Assembly (NCBI RefSeq): GCF_002160255.1
Contig: NZ_NFKF01000006.1
Coordinates: forward strand, 1 to 64,000
Length of the DNA: 64,000 nt
Source of the DNA: Olsenella sp. An188
GTDB lineage: Bacteria; Actinomycetota; Coriobacteriia; Coriobacteriales; Atopobiaceae
Direction: 5' to 3'
Positions 29,463 to 39,202 of this stretch are shown here, piece by piece; position 1 is the stretch's first letter, and every line of letters begins with the position of its first letter. The notes beneath the pieces are model-generated. The model did no database searches, had not been told where the DNA came from, and was given only the letters and a program-made list of their open reading frames with translations. The translations under genes and the position numbers were made by a program.

Positions 29463-30758
29463 CTACGCCTCGGGCCGGATGACCTCGACGCCGCCCATGT
29501 AGGGGCGCAGGGCCTCGGGCACCGTGATGGAGCCGTCGGCGTTCTGGTAGTTCTCCATGATGGCGGCCATCGTGCGGCCCACGGCCAGGCCCGAGCCGTT
29601 CAACGTGTGCACGAAGCGCGTGCCCTTGAACTCGGCCGGGTCCTTGTAGCGGATGTTGGCGCGACGGGCCTGGAAGTCCCAGCAGTTGGAGCAGGAGGAG
29701 ATCTCCTTGTAGGCGTTGTAGCTGGGCAGCCAGACCTCGAGGTCGTAGCACTTGCAGGCGGAGAAGCCGATGTCGCCGGTGCACAGCGTCACCACGTGGT
29801 AGGGCAGGCCGAGGGCCTGGAGAACCGCCTCGGCCTCGGCGACCATGCTCTCGAGCTGGTTCATGGAGTCCTCGGGCTTGGCGAACTTGACCATCTCGAC
29901 CTTGTCGAACTGGTGCACGCGGATGATGCCGCGCGTGTCACGCCCGGCAGAGCCCGCCTCCTCGCGGAAGCACGGCGTGAAGGCGGTGTACCACAGCGGC
30001 AGCTGGGAGGCGTCGAGCACCTCGCCGCGGTGCAGGTTGGTGAGCATGACCTCGGCGGTGGGGATGAGGTACATGTCGGGCTGCACGTGGTAGAGGTCGT
30101 CCTCGAACTTGGGCAGCTGACCGGTGCCAAAGAGGGTGTCGCGGTTGGTGATGACGGGCATCCACCACTCCTTGAAGCCCGCCTTGACGTGCATGTCCAC
30201 CATGAAGCTGATGAGCGCGCGCTCCATGCGGGCGCCCATGCCGCCGAGCACGTAGAAGCGGGTGCCGGCCACCTTGACGCCGCGGTCGAAGTCGATCATG
30301 CCCGTGGCGGGGCCGAGGTCCCAGTGCGCCTTGGGCTCGAAGCCGTCCGCCGCGAAGTCGCGCGGGGTGCCCCAGCGGCGCACCTCGGGGTTGTCGGAGT
30401 CGTCGCGCCCGTAGGGCACGCTCTCGTGCGGGATGTTGGGGATGGCGGCCACCAGGTCAAAGAGCTCCTGCTCGACGGCGCCGCGACGCTCGTCGAGGGC
30501 GGCGATGCGGTCCTTGTTGGCGGCGACCTGGGCCTTGGCGGCCTCGGCCTCGTCCCTCTTGCCCTCGCGCATGAGCTGGCCGATCTGTTTGGAGACGGCG
30601 TTGCGCTCGGCCTGGAGCTTCTCGACCTCGGAAATCACGGAGCGGCGCTCCTCGTCGAGCTCGAAGAACTTCTCGCGATCCCAGTGGGCGTTCTGGCGAG
30701 ACTCGCACGCCCTGTCCACGGCGTCGGGGTTCTCGCGAACGAACTTGATGTCGAGCAT
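29463..30758 (-). CDS. serS: Seryl-tRNA synthetase
   Basis: Charges tRNA-Ser with serine. The 431-residue class II synthetase has the N-terminal coiled-coil tRNA-binding arm (about residues 30-100, ISEVEKLQAERNAVSKQIG), motif 2 FREEAGSAGRDTRGIIRVHQF and motif 3 GSGLAVGRTMAAIMEN. Start at 30758 follows CAAGGAGCC; the longer frame to 30986 overlaps the divergent small gene's promoter and is rejected. No T-box leader is visible. Confidence 0.96.
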   Translation of the reverse strand: MLDIKFVRENPDAVDRACESRQNAHWDREKFFELDEERRSVISEVEKLQAERNAVSKQIGQLMREGKRDEAEAAKAQVAANKDRIAALDERRGAVEQELFDLVAAIPNIPHESVPYGRDDSDNPEVRRWGTPRDFAADGFEPKAHWDLGPATGMIDFDRGVKVAGTRFYVLGGMGARMERALISFMVDMHVKAGFKEWWMPVITNRDTLFGTGQLPKFEDDLYHVQPDMYLIPTAEVMLTNLHRGEVLDASQLPLWYTAFTPCFREEAGSAGRDTRGIIRVHQFDKVEMVKFAKPEDSMNQLESMVAEAEAVLQALGLPYHVVTLCTGDIGFSACKCYDLEVWLPSYNAYKEISSCSNCWDFQARRANIRYKDPAEFKGTRFVHTLNGSGLAVGRTMAAIMENYQNADGSITVPEALRPYMGGVEVIRPEA

Positions 30759-30815
30759 GCTGGCTCCTTGCTCCGGGTTGCTGACTCGCCGCCGGCGCCT
30801 CCGCGTCGGCTCCCC

Positions 30816-30827
30816 AAGTATATACTT
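30816..30827. promoter_or_regulatory. Shared palindromic -10 region
   Basis: AAGTATATACTT is a perfect 12-bp palindrome providing a TATACT -10 hexamer on both strands, for serS (minus) and the small membrane gene (plus). No clear -35 elements. If both are used, the two promoters are mutually exclusive. Confidence 0.45.
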
Positions 30828-30864
30828 GTGCGGAAAAAACGACGCGTTTCTCAGGAGGCGGCAC

Positions 30865-31056
30865 ATGCAGGCGATCGGCGACTTCTTCACGTGGCTCTTC
30901 AACGACACGACGGGCGTCATCTGCCTCATCGGCGGCGGAATCGTCATCTGCCTGCTCATCGCCCTGCTCATGGAGCGCAAGACCAAGCAGCGCTACTTCA
31001 ACCACGAGAAGACCGACAGCGACTGGGACCTCTTCGACGACGATGACGACGAGTAG
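30865..31056 (+). CDS. Small single-pass membrane protein
   Basis: A 63-residue protein with an amphipathic start (MQAIGDFFTWLFN), one transmembrane helix (about residues 17-37), a basic patch (ERKTKQR) and a very acidic tail (DSDWDLFDDDDDE). CAGGAGG precedes the ATG. The basic-inside rule suggests a cytoplasmic acidic C-terminus. Function unknown; the clean ribosome binding site and typical membrane topology argue that it is real. Confidence 0.7.
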   Translation: MQAIGDFFTWLFNDTTGVICLIGGGIVICLLIALLMERKTKQRYFNHEKTDSDWDLFDDDDDE

Positions 31057-31104
31057 CGGGCCCACGGTTCTTCTCGCCCGCCGCGACCTGTAGGACGCAG
31101 TCTC

Positions 31105-31211
31105 GCATCGTGTACACCGCCGCCAGGCCAAGGTTCTTCTCGACAAGCCGTCTAGCTGGGCGTTTGCGAGAAGGACCTTGGCTCGGACCTCCCCTGGGGT
31201 GTACACGATGC
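31105..31211. repeat. 107-bp nested inverted repeat
   Basis: Outer arms GCATCGTGTACACC (31105-31118) and GGTGTACACGATGC (31198-31211) are perfect over 14 bp. Inner arms GCCAAGGTTCTTCTCG (31127-31142) and CGAGAAGGACCTTGGC (31167-31182) match at 15 of 16, the exception being a G-U pair in RNA. The 24-nt centre contains CTAGCTGGGCG. The element lies between the small membrane gene and tRNA-Leu, with another GGTTCTTCTCG just outside at 31066. Confidence 0.8.
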
Positions 31212-31269
31212 GGAACGGACGCCGCGCCCCGGGAGAGGGCGGCACGGAGGCCGCGCCCCGGCCCGCACG

Positions 31270-31301
31270 AAAAAGGGCCCCGGCGCTGCCGCCGAGGCCC
31301 C
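31270..31301 (-). terminator. Terminator of tRNA-Leu
   Basis: On the minus strand GGGCCTCGGCG pairs with CGCCGGGGCCC around GCAG, followed by TTTTT. Confidence 0.85.
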
Positions 31302-31310
31302 TCTCATTCA

Positions 31311-31397
31311 TGGTGCGGGCGAAAGGACTTGAACCTTCATGGGGTTGCCCCCATACGGACCTGAACCGTACGCGTCTGCCAATTCCGCCACGCCCGC
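31311..31397 (-). tRNA. tRNA-Leu (CAG)
   Basis: An 87-nt class II tRNA with acceptor GCGGGCG/CGCCCGC, encoded CCA, long variable arm, T-loop GGTTCAAGTCC and anticodon loop TTCAGGT (anticodon CAG). Confidence 0.95.
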
Positions 31398-31407
31398 GTG
31401 CTGGGAT

Positions 31408-31436
31408 ATAGTACCGCAACCCTCCTCCGCTGCCAA
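31408..31436 (-). promoter_or_regulatory. Promoter of tRNA-Leu
   Basis: On the minus strand TTGGCA, 17-bp spacer, TACTAT, 10 bp before the tRNA 5' end. Confidence 0.8.
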
Positions 31437-31523
31437 GTGCTTTTTCTTGAGAAGTGCGTGGCGCGACCACGGCGCGGTAGAATGGCCCTGCACGGCCGCA
31501 AGCAGCTTAAACGAGGAGGAGCC

Positions 31524-33290
31524 GTGAACGAGACGCCCACACGGGAGCGCGTGCCGATGCGCGACGGCGCCCCCCAGCAGCAGACCCCGCACGACGAGGT
31601 CCTTCTTGGCAGGTACCGCGTTCTCGAGCGGCGCGGGACGGGCGGCTTTGGGACGGTGTGCACCTGCTGGGACACCCGGCTGCAGCGTCGCGTGGCGATC
31701 AAGCGCATGCCGCTCGCCGCCGAGACGGGCGCCACCGCCGAGGAGGCCCTGGCCGAGGCGCGCACGGTCTCCCTGCTCGCCCACCCCAACATCGTCACCC
31801 TCTACGACTACGAGACGCAGGGCGCCTACGCCTACCTCGTGATGGAGTACGTCGACGGCCTCAACCTCGCCGAGTTGCTCGCCCGCGTGGAGGGCGGGCG
31901 CCTCACGCCCGACGAGTGCGCCCACGTGCTCGACTCCGTGGCCCGGGCGCTCGACTACGCGCACGAGAACCGCGTGCTGCACCTCGACATCAAGCCGACC
32001 AACATCATGATCGACCGTCGCGGCACGGTTAAGCTGGCCGACTTTGGCATGGCGACGCTCGCATCCGCGGCGGGCTACGGCGACGCGCGCGGCGGGACCG
32101 TGGGCTACATGCCCCCCGAGCAGATCGAGGGGATGCTCGTGGACGAGCGCGCCGACGTGTTCTCGCTCGCCGTGGTCGTCTGGCAGGCGCTCACCGGGAG
32201 CAACCCCTTCCTGGCCCGCACCGCCGCCGAGTCGCTCTCGAAGATCAACCGCGGGCCGTCCGGGCGCACCCGCCCCGAGCTGGACGCCGAGGGCCAGCAG
32301 GCCCTGCTCGAGGCGCTCTGCCCCTCGCCCTCGGGGCGCATGGCCTCGGCCCTGCAGCTCGCCGAGGAGCTCGACGCCAGCCTCGGCGACGCCCAGGAGG
32401 GGGCAGCCTCCCTTCGCGAGCTCGTCGAGCAGGCCGAGGAGGACGACGGGCAGGACAGCCGGCGGCCGAGAAGAACCCCCGCTCTGACGCTCGACGCCCC
32501 GCGCGCGGCGGCCGTCCTGCGCCGCGGCCTCACCGCGCTCGGCACCTTCGCCGTCCTGCGCGTGGTCCTGCCCGCCGCGCCGGGGGCAACGCCTCAGGTC
32601 GTGGCCGTGGCGTCGCTGCTGTGCTGCGCGGCCGCGGCGGCGTGGCCGCCGCTCGGGGCGCCCCTTGCCGCCCTCGCCCTCGCCTACGTCCTCGCCGCCA
32701 CGAGCGTGACGGGCGCGACGCTGCTGATCGCCATGGCGCTCGGCGCGGGCGTCGTCGTCTGGTGGGCGCTCGCGGGCAGGAGGGACCACCTCTCCTCGCT
32801 CGCCGTCCTGCTCCCCTGCTGCCTCCCCTCGCCCGTCTCGGGCGCGGCGCTCGCGGGCTTTGCGCTCGACCCCGCCCCCGCCGCGGCCACCGGGGCGCTC
32901 GGCTACCTCGTTGGGGTGCTCTTCCACGCGTGCGCGACCTCGGGGTTTGCCGGCGGGGCGCTGCTCGTGGCGCTCGGGTCGACCTGCTCCGACCCCACCT
33001 TCTGGGTCATGCTCGCCGCGAGCGCGGCGTGCGCGGCCGTCTCCTCGGCCGTGGCGCTCAGGGGCTCGGTCGCCGCGGGCATACTCGGTCAGGCGCTCGG
33101 CCTCGCCTGCCTGCTTGGCTCTGGGGTTCTCGCCGCCAGCGTGGAGAATGCCGGTATATGGGCCTCCCTCGACTGGGACACGATGGTCGTTGCGATACTC
33201 TTGTTTGTGCTTTTGTGCATTGCGACTGTCCTGAGAGGCCCGCTCTACGAGGGCCCGGAAGGCGGGGGTACCCATGAGTTTCCTCAGTGA
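31524..33290 (+). CDS. Ser/Thr protein kinase with polytopic membrane C-terminus
   Basis: A 588-residue kinase, first gene of the envelope-signalling operon. The kinase domain (about residues 29-285) has the glycine loop GTGGFGTV, Lys60 in VAIKRM, catalytic loop HLDIKPTN (Asp155) and DFG at 173. The usual HRD arginine is leucine, as in kinases not regulated by activation-loop phosphorylation. A cytoplasmic linker follows, then about nine hydrophobic helices (325-575), instead of the single helix and sensor domain of PknB. Start is GTG after GAGGAGG. A TAGAAT -10 lies at 31478-31483. It overlaps fhaA by 17 bp. Confidence 0.85.
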   Translation: MNETPTRERVPMRDGAPQQQTPHDEVLLGRYRVLERRGTGGFGTVCTCWDTRLQRRVAIKRMPLAAETGATAEEALAEARTVSLLAHPNIVTLYDYETQGAYAYLVMEYVDGLNLAELLARVEGGRLTPDECAHVLDSVARALDYAHENRVLHLDIKPTNIMIDRRGTVKLADFGMATLASAAGYGDARGGTVGYMPPEQIEGMLVDERADVFSLAVVVWQALTGSNPFLARTAAESLSKINRGPSGRTRPELDAEGQQALLEALCPSPSGRMASALQLAEELDASLGDAQEGAASLRELVEQAEEDDGQDSRRPRRTPALTLDAPRAAAVLRRGLTALGTFAVLRVVLPAAPGATPQVVAVASLLCCAAAAAWPPLGAPLAALALAYVLAATSVTGATLLIAMALGAGVVVWWALAGRRDHLSSLAVLLPCCLPSPVSGAALAGFALDPAPAAATGALGYLVGVLFHACATSGFAGGALLVALGSTCSDPTFWVMLAASAACAAVSSAVALRGSVAAGILGQALGLACLLGSGVLAASVENAGIWASLDWDTMVVAILLFVLLCIATVLRGPLYEGPEGGGTHEFPQ

Positions 33291-34410
33291 TTTCGAGGCG
33301 CGCATAGGATCTGTGTTCGGCGCGGCTCCGCAGGGCTACACCGAGCCCTTCTCTTTCAAGAAGCTCGCCAAGCGTGCGGCGCGCGAGATGGAGAACGAGA
33401 CCTACGAGATTGACGGCGTGGACACCGCCCCCGCCCTCTACACCGTGCTCGTCTCCGCCTCCGACGACTCCCTCATGCGCCCGCTCTACGAGCAGATCAC
33501 CTACGAGACCGCGTCCTTCGTGACGGCCCAGGCCCAGAAGAAGGGCTACGCCTTCGTGGGCAACCCGCTCGTCCGCTTCATGGTCGACCCCTCGCTCAAG
33601 TCCGGCAAGTTCGCCGTCTTTGCCGAGAACGTCGACGCCGGCACCCTCGCGCGCCTTCGCGAGGAGGAGCGCGCCTTCCTGGCCGGCAACTCCAGCGCCG
33701 GCGGCGCGGCGGCCCAGCTCCACCCCCGCGGAGACCGGCCGCACCGCAGGCAGGCGGCCGCACAGGCGACGCCGAGCGTCCCCGCGCCCACGCCCGCGCC
33801 GCTCGCCGGCAACGACGCCGGCCTCGACGTCATCCCCAGCGACTTCTCCGCGGACTTCCCCGAGCCCGCCCCCGTGGCGTCGGCCTCCTCGTCCACGCCG
33901 ATGCCGGTGCCCGTCGTTCCCGCCGCCCCCATCGCGGCGGCCGAGGCCCCGGCGTCCGTGCCCGTCTCGGTGCCCCAGACCCAGCGGCGCAACGTCCCGC
34001 TCGTCGACGTGAGGCGCGGCGTCGGGACCGAGGCCGTGGCGGGTGCCGCCGTTGCCGGCGCCGCCGTCGCGGGCGTCGCGGCCGGGGCCGGGCGTCCCGC
34101 GGGCGCCCACGACTCCTCGGCGTCCTGCCTGCTCATCGACCGCCAGACCGGCCGCACCTTCACCGGGCGCGCCCCCTTGGCCGTCATCGGCCGCGAGCGC
34201 TCCCAGGCCGACGTGGTCCTGCGCGACCCCAACGTCTCCCGTCGCCACGCCCAGCTCACCTTCGACGGGCGCGACTGGCGCATCACCGACCTCAACTCCA
34301 CCAACGGAACGCTCGTCAACGACGTCGACGTCTCCGAGTGCGTCCTGCGCGACGGCGACCTCATCACGGTCGGCCTCGTCAACCTCGAGTTCAGGGAGAA
34401 CCCGCGATGA
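33274..34410 (+). CDS. fhaA: FhaA: DUF3662 and FHA domain protein
   Basis: A 378-residue phosphothreonine-binding adaptor. Residues 1-125 form the DUF3662 domain (FLSDFEARIGSVFGAAPQG, then a conserved FVTAQAQKKGYAFVGNPLVRFM). A long Pro/Ala-rich linker runs to about 285. The C-terminal FHA domain (about 295-375) has GRERSQADVVLRDPNVSRRHAQL and DLNSTNGTLVN. In mycobacteria FhaA binds phosphorylated partners of PknB and modulates peptidoglycan synthesis. It overlaps both neighbours, so translation is coupled. Confidence 0.93.
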   Translation: MSFLSDFEARIGSVFGAAPQGYTEPFSFKKLAKRAAREMENETYEIDGVDTAPALYTVLVSASDDSLMRPLYEQITYETASFVTAQAQKKGYAFVGNPLVRFMVDPSLKSGKFAVFAENVDAGTLARLREEERAFLAGNSSAGGAAAQLHPRGDRPHRRQAAAQATPSVPAPTPAPLAGNDAGLDVIPSDFSADFPEPAPVASASSSTPMPVPVVPAAPIAAAEAPASVPVSVPQTQRRNVPLVDVRRGVGTEAVAGAAVAGAAVAGVAAGAGRPAGAHDSSASCLLIDRQTGRTFTGRAPLAVIGRERSQADVVLRDPNVSRRHAQLTFDGRDWRITDLNSTNGTLVNDVDVSECVLRDGDLITVGLVNLEFRENPR

Positions 34411-34820
34411 TCGACATCGTCCTGTTCGTGGGGCGCGTCCTTCTCGTCGTCGTCCTGTACGTCTTCCTCTTCGCCGTCATGCGCACCGGCGTGGGCCTCG
34501 TCAAGGGGCAGCGCCGCGACGCCGCCATCTGGGCCGTCGACGTCGAGAAGGGCACGCGCTCGCTGCGCGGCCTGCACGTCGACATCCTCGGCCCCGTGGT
34601 CATCGGCCGCTCCCCGTCATCCGACATCGTGATCGACGAGCCCTACGTCTCCTCCACCCACGCGCGCCTCACCCTCCAGGGCCCCGCGCTCGTGCTCGAG
34701 GACCTCGGCTCCACCAACGGCACCCTCGTCAACGGCCACGTCATCGGGCAGCCCGTCACGCTGCGCGAGGCCGACGAGGTCCAGATCGGCGACACGATCA
34801 TGAGGGTGAGCCGCGGATGA
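34407..34820 (+). CDS. fhaB: FhaB: membrane-anchored FHA domain protein
   Basis: A 137-residue protein with an N-terminal transmembrane helix (about residues 5-25) and an FHA domain (55-137) with GRSPSSDIVIDEPYVSSTHARL and DLGSTNGTLVNG. This is the actinobacterial FhaB/FipA layout, which recruits phosphorylated division or envelope proteins. Start and stop overlap neighbours by ATGA. Confidence 0.92.
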   Translation: MIDIVLFVGRVLLVVVLYVFLFAVMRTGVGLVKGQRRDAAIWAVDVEKGTRSLRGLHVDILGPVVIGRSPSSDIVIDEPYVSSTHARLTLQGPALVLEDLGSTNGTLVNGHVIGQPVTLREADEVQIGDTIMRVSRG

Positions 34821-36112
34821 TGAGCCCGGAGCCCTCCATGACCGCCCCGCTCGAGCCCGCCAACGCCCCCGGACGCGCCGAGATGCCCGTCGAGGGGCGC
34901 GCCGGCGCGGACGCCGTCTCCGGCGCCAACGAGTTCATCTCGTGGGGCGCGCGCAGCGACGTCGGGCTCGTGCGCGGCCACAACGAGGACTCCTTCCTGC
35001 TCAGGACGCCCCTGTTCGTGGTGTCCGACGGCATGGGCGGCCACGCCGCAGGCGAGGTCGCGAGCTCCATCGCGGTCGAGACCATAGGCGAGCGCGCGCC
35101 CGGGACCGCCGACGACGTCCTTCTCGGCGCGGCCGTCGAGGCGGCCAACGCCAGCGTCATCGCCGCGGCCGAGGCGGGCATCGGCAAGCCCGGCATGGGC
35201 TGCACCGCCACGGCCGTCCTCATCGAGAAGAACAAGATGGCCGTGGCCCACGTGGGAGACTCGCGGGCCTACGTCCTGCACCACGGCACGCTCGTGCGCA
35301 TCACCCACGACCACTCCTACGTGGAGGAGCTCGTTGACTCCGGCCAGATCACGGCCGACGAGGCGCGCACGCACCCCTCCCGCTCGATCATCACCCGCGC
35401 CCTCGGCTCGGACCCGGACATGTACGCCGACCACTTCTCGCTCGAGGTCAACGACGGGGACCGCGTCATCCTGTGCTCGGACGGCCTCTCGTCCATGATC
35501 TCCGACAGCGAGATCGAGTCGGTCGCCGTCTCGAGCGCCACGCCGCAGCAGGCGGCCGACAACCTCGTCGCCGCGGCCCTCACGGCCGGCGGCGCCGACA
35601 ACGTGACGGTCGTCGTCGTGGACGTGCTCAACGACGGACTCGCCGAGGCGGCGCGCAGGCGCCTGTTCAGGCGGGGAGCCGCCTTCGCGGGCGTCTTCGT
35701 GGGGATCGTCGTGGTGACGCTGCTCGTCGCCCTGGCGTTCATCCGCGGGGAGTGGTACCTCGGCGTCAACGGGACGACCGTCGGCCTCTACCGCGGCGTC
35801 AAGGGCGAGTTCCTGGGAATCTCCCTGAGCGAGCTCGTGGGCGAGAGCGCCGTCGAGATCTCGGACCTGCCCGTCTCCCTCCAGGACCAGCTCGAAAGCG
35901 GCATCCGCGTCGCCAACGAGCAGGCCGGGCGGGACACCATCGACTCCTACCACCAGCAGATAGACGCCGAGAAGACCCGTGCGGCCGAGCTGGCCGAGAC
36001 GACGCGCTCGGAGACCGACCCGAGCGCCGTCGCCGACTCCGGCGGCACCGAGGCGAGCCCCGGGGCCGAGACCGAGTCGGACGGGACCGCATCTGAGAAC
36101 GGGGGTGAGTGA
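34817..36112 (+). CDS. pstP: PP2C-family Ser/Thr phosphatase
   Basis: A 431-residue phosphatase that reverses Ser/Thr kinase signalling. The catalytic domain (about residues 40-275) has [42 protein letters not shown] and [12 protein letters not shown], supplying the metal-binding aspartates. A transmembrane helix (287-308) and an external region of about 120 residues rich in Ser, Thr and Glu follow, as in mycobacterial PstP. It overlaps fhaB by 4 bp; the SEDS-PBP gene starts 1 bp after its stop. Confidence 0.94.
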   Translation: MMSPEPSMTAPLEPANAPGRAEMPVEGRAGADAVSGANEFISWGARSDVGLVRGHNEDSFLLRTPLFVVSDGMGGHAAGEVASSIAVETIGERAPGTADDVLLGAAVEAANASVIAAAEAGIGKPGMGCTATAVLIEKNKMAVAHVGDSRAYVLHHGTLVRITHDHSYVEELVDSGQITADEARTHPSRSIITRALGSDPDMYADHFSLEVNDGDRVILCSDGLSSMISDSEIESVAVSSATPQQAADNLVAAALTAGGADNVTVVVVDVLNDGLAEAARRRLFRRGAAFAGVFVGIVVVTLLVALAFIRGEWYLGVNGTTVGLYRGVKGEFLGISLSELVGESAVEISDLPVSLQDQLESGIRVANEQAGRDTIDSYHQQIDAEKTRAAELAETTRSETDPSAVADSGGTEASPGAETESDGTASENGGE

Positions 36113-36113
36113 C

Positions 36114-39080
36114 ATGCCGAGAAGAAGCAGGTACACGGGAGCGATATCGCGCTCCCAGATGGAGGCGGTCGCCGCCCCGGCGCCCGTCGGCGCCCCGGTC
36201 GCAGGCGGTCACGGTCGCCGCAACACCGAGCTCATGCTCCTGTGCCTCGCGGCGGTGCCGGTCATCCTGCTCTACGCGATGTACGTGCTGCACTCCAACG
36301 CGCAGCTCTCCCTCACCACGCTCGGCGTGCCGATCGGCCTGTTCGCAGCCTTCGCGGCGGCCCACGTGGCCATCAGGTTCCTCGCCCCGGGCGCGGACCC
36401 GGCCATCCTGCCCATCGTCTTCGCCCTCTCGGGCGTGGGCATCACCTTCCTCACGCGGCTCTCCCCCGAGGGAGCCGTCAACCAGGTGATCTGGCTCTTC
36501 CTCTCGGTGGCCGCCATGGTGGCCGTCCTCGTCGTGGTCAGAGACCTCGACTCGCTCGCGGACTACAAGTACACGCTCGGGATCGCGGGCGTAGTCCTTC
36601 TCATCCTGCCCATGATTTTGGGCACCGAGCAGAACGGCTCCAAGCTCTGGATCTACATCGGCAGCTTCTCCATCCAGCCTGGCGAGTTCGCCAAAATCCT
36701 CATCACGCTCTTCCTGGCGTTCTACCTGGCAACCAACCGCGAGGCCCTCTCCGCCTCCATGCGGCGCTTTGGCCCCTTCAGCCTGCCGCGCCTGAGGATG
36801 CTGCTCCCGCTGCTCGTGATGTGGGGCATCAGCCTGCTCGTGGTGGTCTTTGAGACCGACCTGGGCAGCGCCCTTCTGTTCTTCGCCTTCTTCGTCATCA
36901 TGATCTACGTGGCCACGGGTCGCGTGAGCTACGTCGTGGTGAGCCTCGCGCTGCTCGCCGCCGGCGGCGTGGCCTGCTACTTCCTGTTCGGCCACGTGCA
37001 GAACCGCGTCAACATCTGGCTCGACCCCTGGTCGGCGGCCTCGAGCGGCGGCTACCAGATCGTGCAGTCGCTCTACTCGCTGGCCGACGGCGGCCTGGTG
37101 GGCGTCGGCATCGGCAACGGCCTCTCCACCACGATCCCGTTCGTGCAGAGCGACTTCATCTTCTCCGCCATCGGCGAGGAGATGGGGCTTCTCGGCTCCT
37201 CCGCCGTCCTCATCATGTTCCTGCTCTTCTGCGTCCGCGGGCTCGCCACGGCGGCGCGCGCCAAGTCCGACTGCTCGGCCTTCGCGGCCGTCGGCCTCAC
37301 GTGCGCGATCTCCTTCCAGGCGTTCCTCATCGTGGGCGGCGTCACCAAGCTGCTCCCGCTCACGGGCGTGACCCTACCCTTCATGAGCCAGGGCGGCACG
37401 TCGCTTCTCGCCAGCTTCCTCATCGTTGGCCTGCTGCTGCGCGCCGGCGACGAGGGCACCGGACGCGAGGTCGAGCTCCGCAGCGGGACCGAGCGCGCCA
37501 GCGAGCGCCGCGACCCGCTGCTCACCCTCGCGGGCCAGGCGGGCGCCGGCGCAGGCGCGCACGCCGCCTCGGTGGTCCACGGCAGCCACGCGCGCGGCTC
37601 CTTCGGCCTCACCACGGCCGAGTCGGGCGTCCTCGGGCGCGTCGCCCTCGGCAAGCGCCTCACGAGCCTCATCACGGTCTTCGCGCTCTTCTTCGCCGCG
37701 CTCGTGGCCAACCTCACCTACGTCCAGCAGATCGACGCCTCGCGCATCCAGAACCTGCCGAGCAACAACCACACGATCGCCAAGAGCGCCTACGTGCAGC
37801 GCGGCGCGATCATCACCTCCGACGGCGTCACGCTCGCCGAGAGCGTGCAGCAGGCCGACGGCACCTACCTGCGCAACTACCCCCAGGGCTCGCTCGCGCA
37901 GCACACGGTGGGCTACGTCTCCACCCAGTACGGCAGCGCGGGCATCGAGGCCTCGATGAACGAGACCCTGACCGGCCACAAGGACTACTCAAACTGGCGC
38001 AGCGCGCTCTACTCCATGGCGGGCGTCTCGCAGAGCGGCTCCACCGTCGCGCTCACCATCAACTCGCAGATTCAGCGCGCCGCCGAGCAGGCGCTTGAGG
38101 GCTACACCGGCGCGATCGTGGTCCTCGACCCCAAGACCGGGGCGGTTCTCGCCAAGGCGTCCTCGCCGACCTACACGGTCTCCGAGCTCGATGCCGCCAT
38201 CCAGGGCACCAACGGCGAGCTGCTCGACCGCACCACGCAGGCGCTCTACTCGCCCGGCTCCACGTTCAAGGCCGTCACCCTCTCCGCCGCGCTCGACTCC
38301 GGCACCGTGACGCTCGACGACGTCTACTACGCCGGCCCCTCGCTCGAGATCGGCGGCGCCGAGGTGACCAACTACGGCGGCAACGACTACGGCAGCCCCA
38401 CCCTGCGCGAGGCCTTCGCGCTCTCCTCGAACACGGCGTTCGCCCAGGTGGGCACCGAGCTCGGCGCGAGCACGCTCGTGAGCTACGCCAACGCCTACGG
38501 CTACGGGCGCAAGATCGGCCAGGACTTTGACTGCCTCACCTCGCTCATGCCCGACCCCTCCGAGATGACGGAGTGGGAGACCGCGTGGGCGTCCTGCGGC
38601 CAGCCCGTGGGCCAGCACGAGAGCCCGGCCGGCCCGCAGACCACCGTCATGCAGAACGCCGTGGTGGCCCAGACCATCGCCAACGGCGGCGTGGCGATGG
38701 ACCCCTACGTCGTTGACCACGTCCTCTCCCCAGAGGGCGTCGTGACCTCCCAGACCACGCCCCGCTCGCTCGGGCAGGTCATCTCCTCCCAGACGGCCGA
38801 CCGGATGAAGGAGGCCATGCTCGGCGTCGTCGACCACGGCACCGGACGTCGCGCCCAGGTCGCGGGAGTGCAGGTTGCCGGCAAGACCGGCACCGCGGAG
38901 GTCGAGAACGGCAACATAAACTCGTTCTTCATCGGCTTCGCGCCGTACGACAACCCGACGCTGGTCATCTCGGTCTGCGTCGAGGGCCAGGGTGAGGACG
39001 TCGAGGGGTTTGCCGCCGGCCTGGCCGGCCAGGTGCTCGCCTCGGCGCTCCAGGTCCAGGCGTCAGGCGCGGGCAGCTGA
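36114..39080 (+). CDS. SEDS glycosyltransferase fused to class B penicillin-binding protein
   Basis: A 988-residue protein joining two peptidoglycan enzymes that are normally separate. Residues 40-443 are a FtsW/RodA SEDS polymerase of about ten helices, with [12 protein letters not shown], essential Asp304 in [21 protein letters not shown] and [14 protein letters not shown] Gly/Ala-rich cytoplasmic linker (444-515) leads to one helix (520-538), a pedestal region and a transpeptidase domain with SxxK (Ser716, Lys719), SxN (Ser771-Asn773) and KTG (924-926). In other actinobacteria rodA and pbpA are adjacent genes at this operon position, which supports a gene fusion. The reading frame is uninterrupted. 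Whether it acts in elongation or division is not visible. Confidence 0.93.
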   Translation: MPRRSRYTGAISRSQMEAVAAPAPVGAPVAGGHGRRNTELMLLCLAAVPVILLYAMYVLHSNAQLSLTTLGVPIGLFAAFAAAHVAIRFLAPGADPAILPIVFALSGVGITFLTRLSPEGAVNQVIWLFLSVAAMVAVLVVVRDLDSLADYKYTLGIAGVVLLILPMILGTEQNGSKLWIYIGSFSIQPGEFAKILITLFLAFYLATNREALSASMRRFGPFSLPRLRMLLPLLVMWGISLLVVVFETDLGSALLFFAFFVIMIYVATGRVSYVVVSLALLAAGGVACYFLFGHVQNRVNIWLDPWSAASSGGYQIVQSLYSLADGGLVGVGIGNGLSTTIPFVQSDFIFSAIGEEMGLLGSSAVLIMFLLFCVRGLATAARAKSDCSAFAAVGLTCAISFQAFLIVGGVTKLLPLTGVTLPFMSQGGTSLLASFLIVGLLLRAGDEGTGREVELRSGTERASERRDPLLTLAGQAGAGAGAHAASVVHGSHARGSFGLTTAESGVLGRVALGKRLTSLITVFALFFAALVANLTYVQQIDASRIQNLPSNNHTIAKSAYVQRGAIITSDGVTLAESVQQADGTYLRNYPQGSLAQHTVGYVSTQYGSAGIEASMNETLTGHKDYSNWRSALYSMAGVSQSGSTVALTINSQIQRAAEQALEGYTGAIVVLDPKTGAVLAKASSPTYTVSELDAAIQGTNGELLDRTTQALYSPGSTFKAVTLSAALDSGTVTLDDVYYAGPSLEIGGAEVTNYGGNDYGSPTLREAFALSSNTAFAQVGTELGASTLVSYANAYGYGRKIGQDFDCLTSLMPDPSEMTEWETAWASCGQPVGQHESPAGPQTTVMQNAVVAQTIANGGVAMDPYVVDHVLSPEGVVTSQTTPRSLGQVISSQTADRMKEAMLGVVDHGTGRRAQVAGVQVAGKTGTAEVENGNINSFFIGFAPYDNPTLVISVCVEGQGEDVEGFAAGLAGQVLASALQVQASGAGS

Positions 39081-39202
39081 TGGGGGTGTGACGAGAGGAA
39101 CCACCAGACGAAGCCCAAACGCAGCAGAAACGACCACCCCGGCGCCCGAGGGCGCCCCAGCGAGAAGGACGCGGCCCAGCCGCGGGGAATAGGAGAGATG
39201 CG

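Noticed and set aside
29287-30865. T-box leader for serS
   Set aside because: The region upstream of serS is short and lacks the T-box sequence and a terminator.
39088-39192. A 34-codon GTG-initiated ORF upstream of pknB
   Set aside because: No ribosome binding site, composition biased to Arg/Thr/Pro, and no recognisable features.
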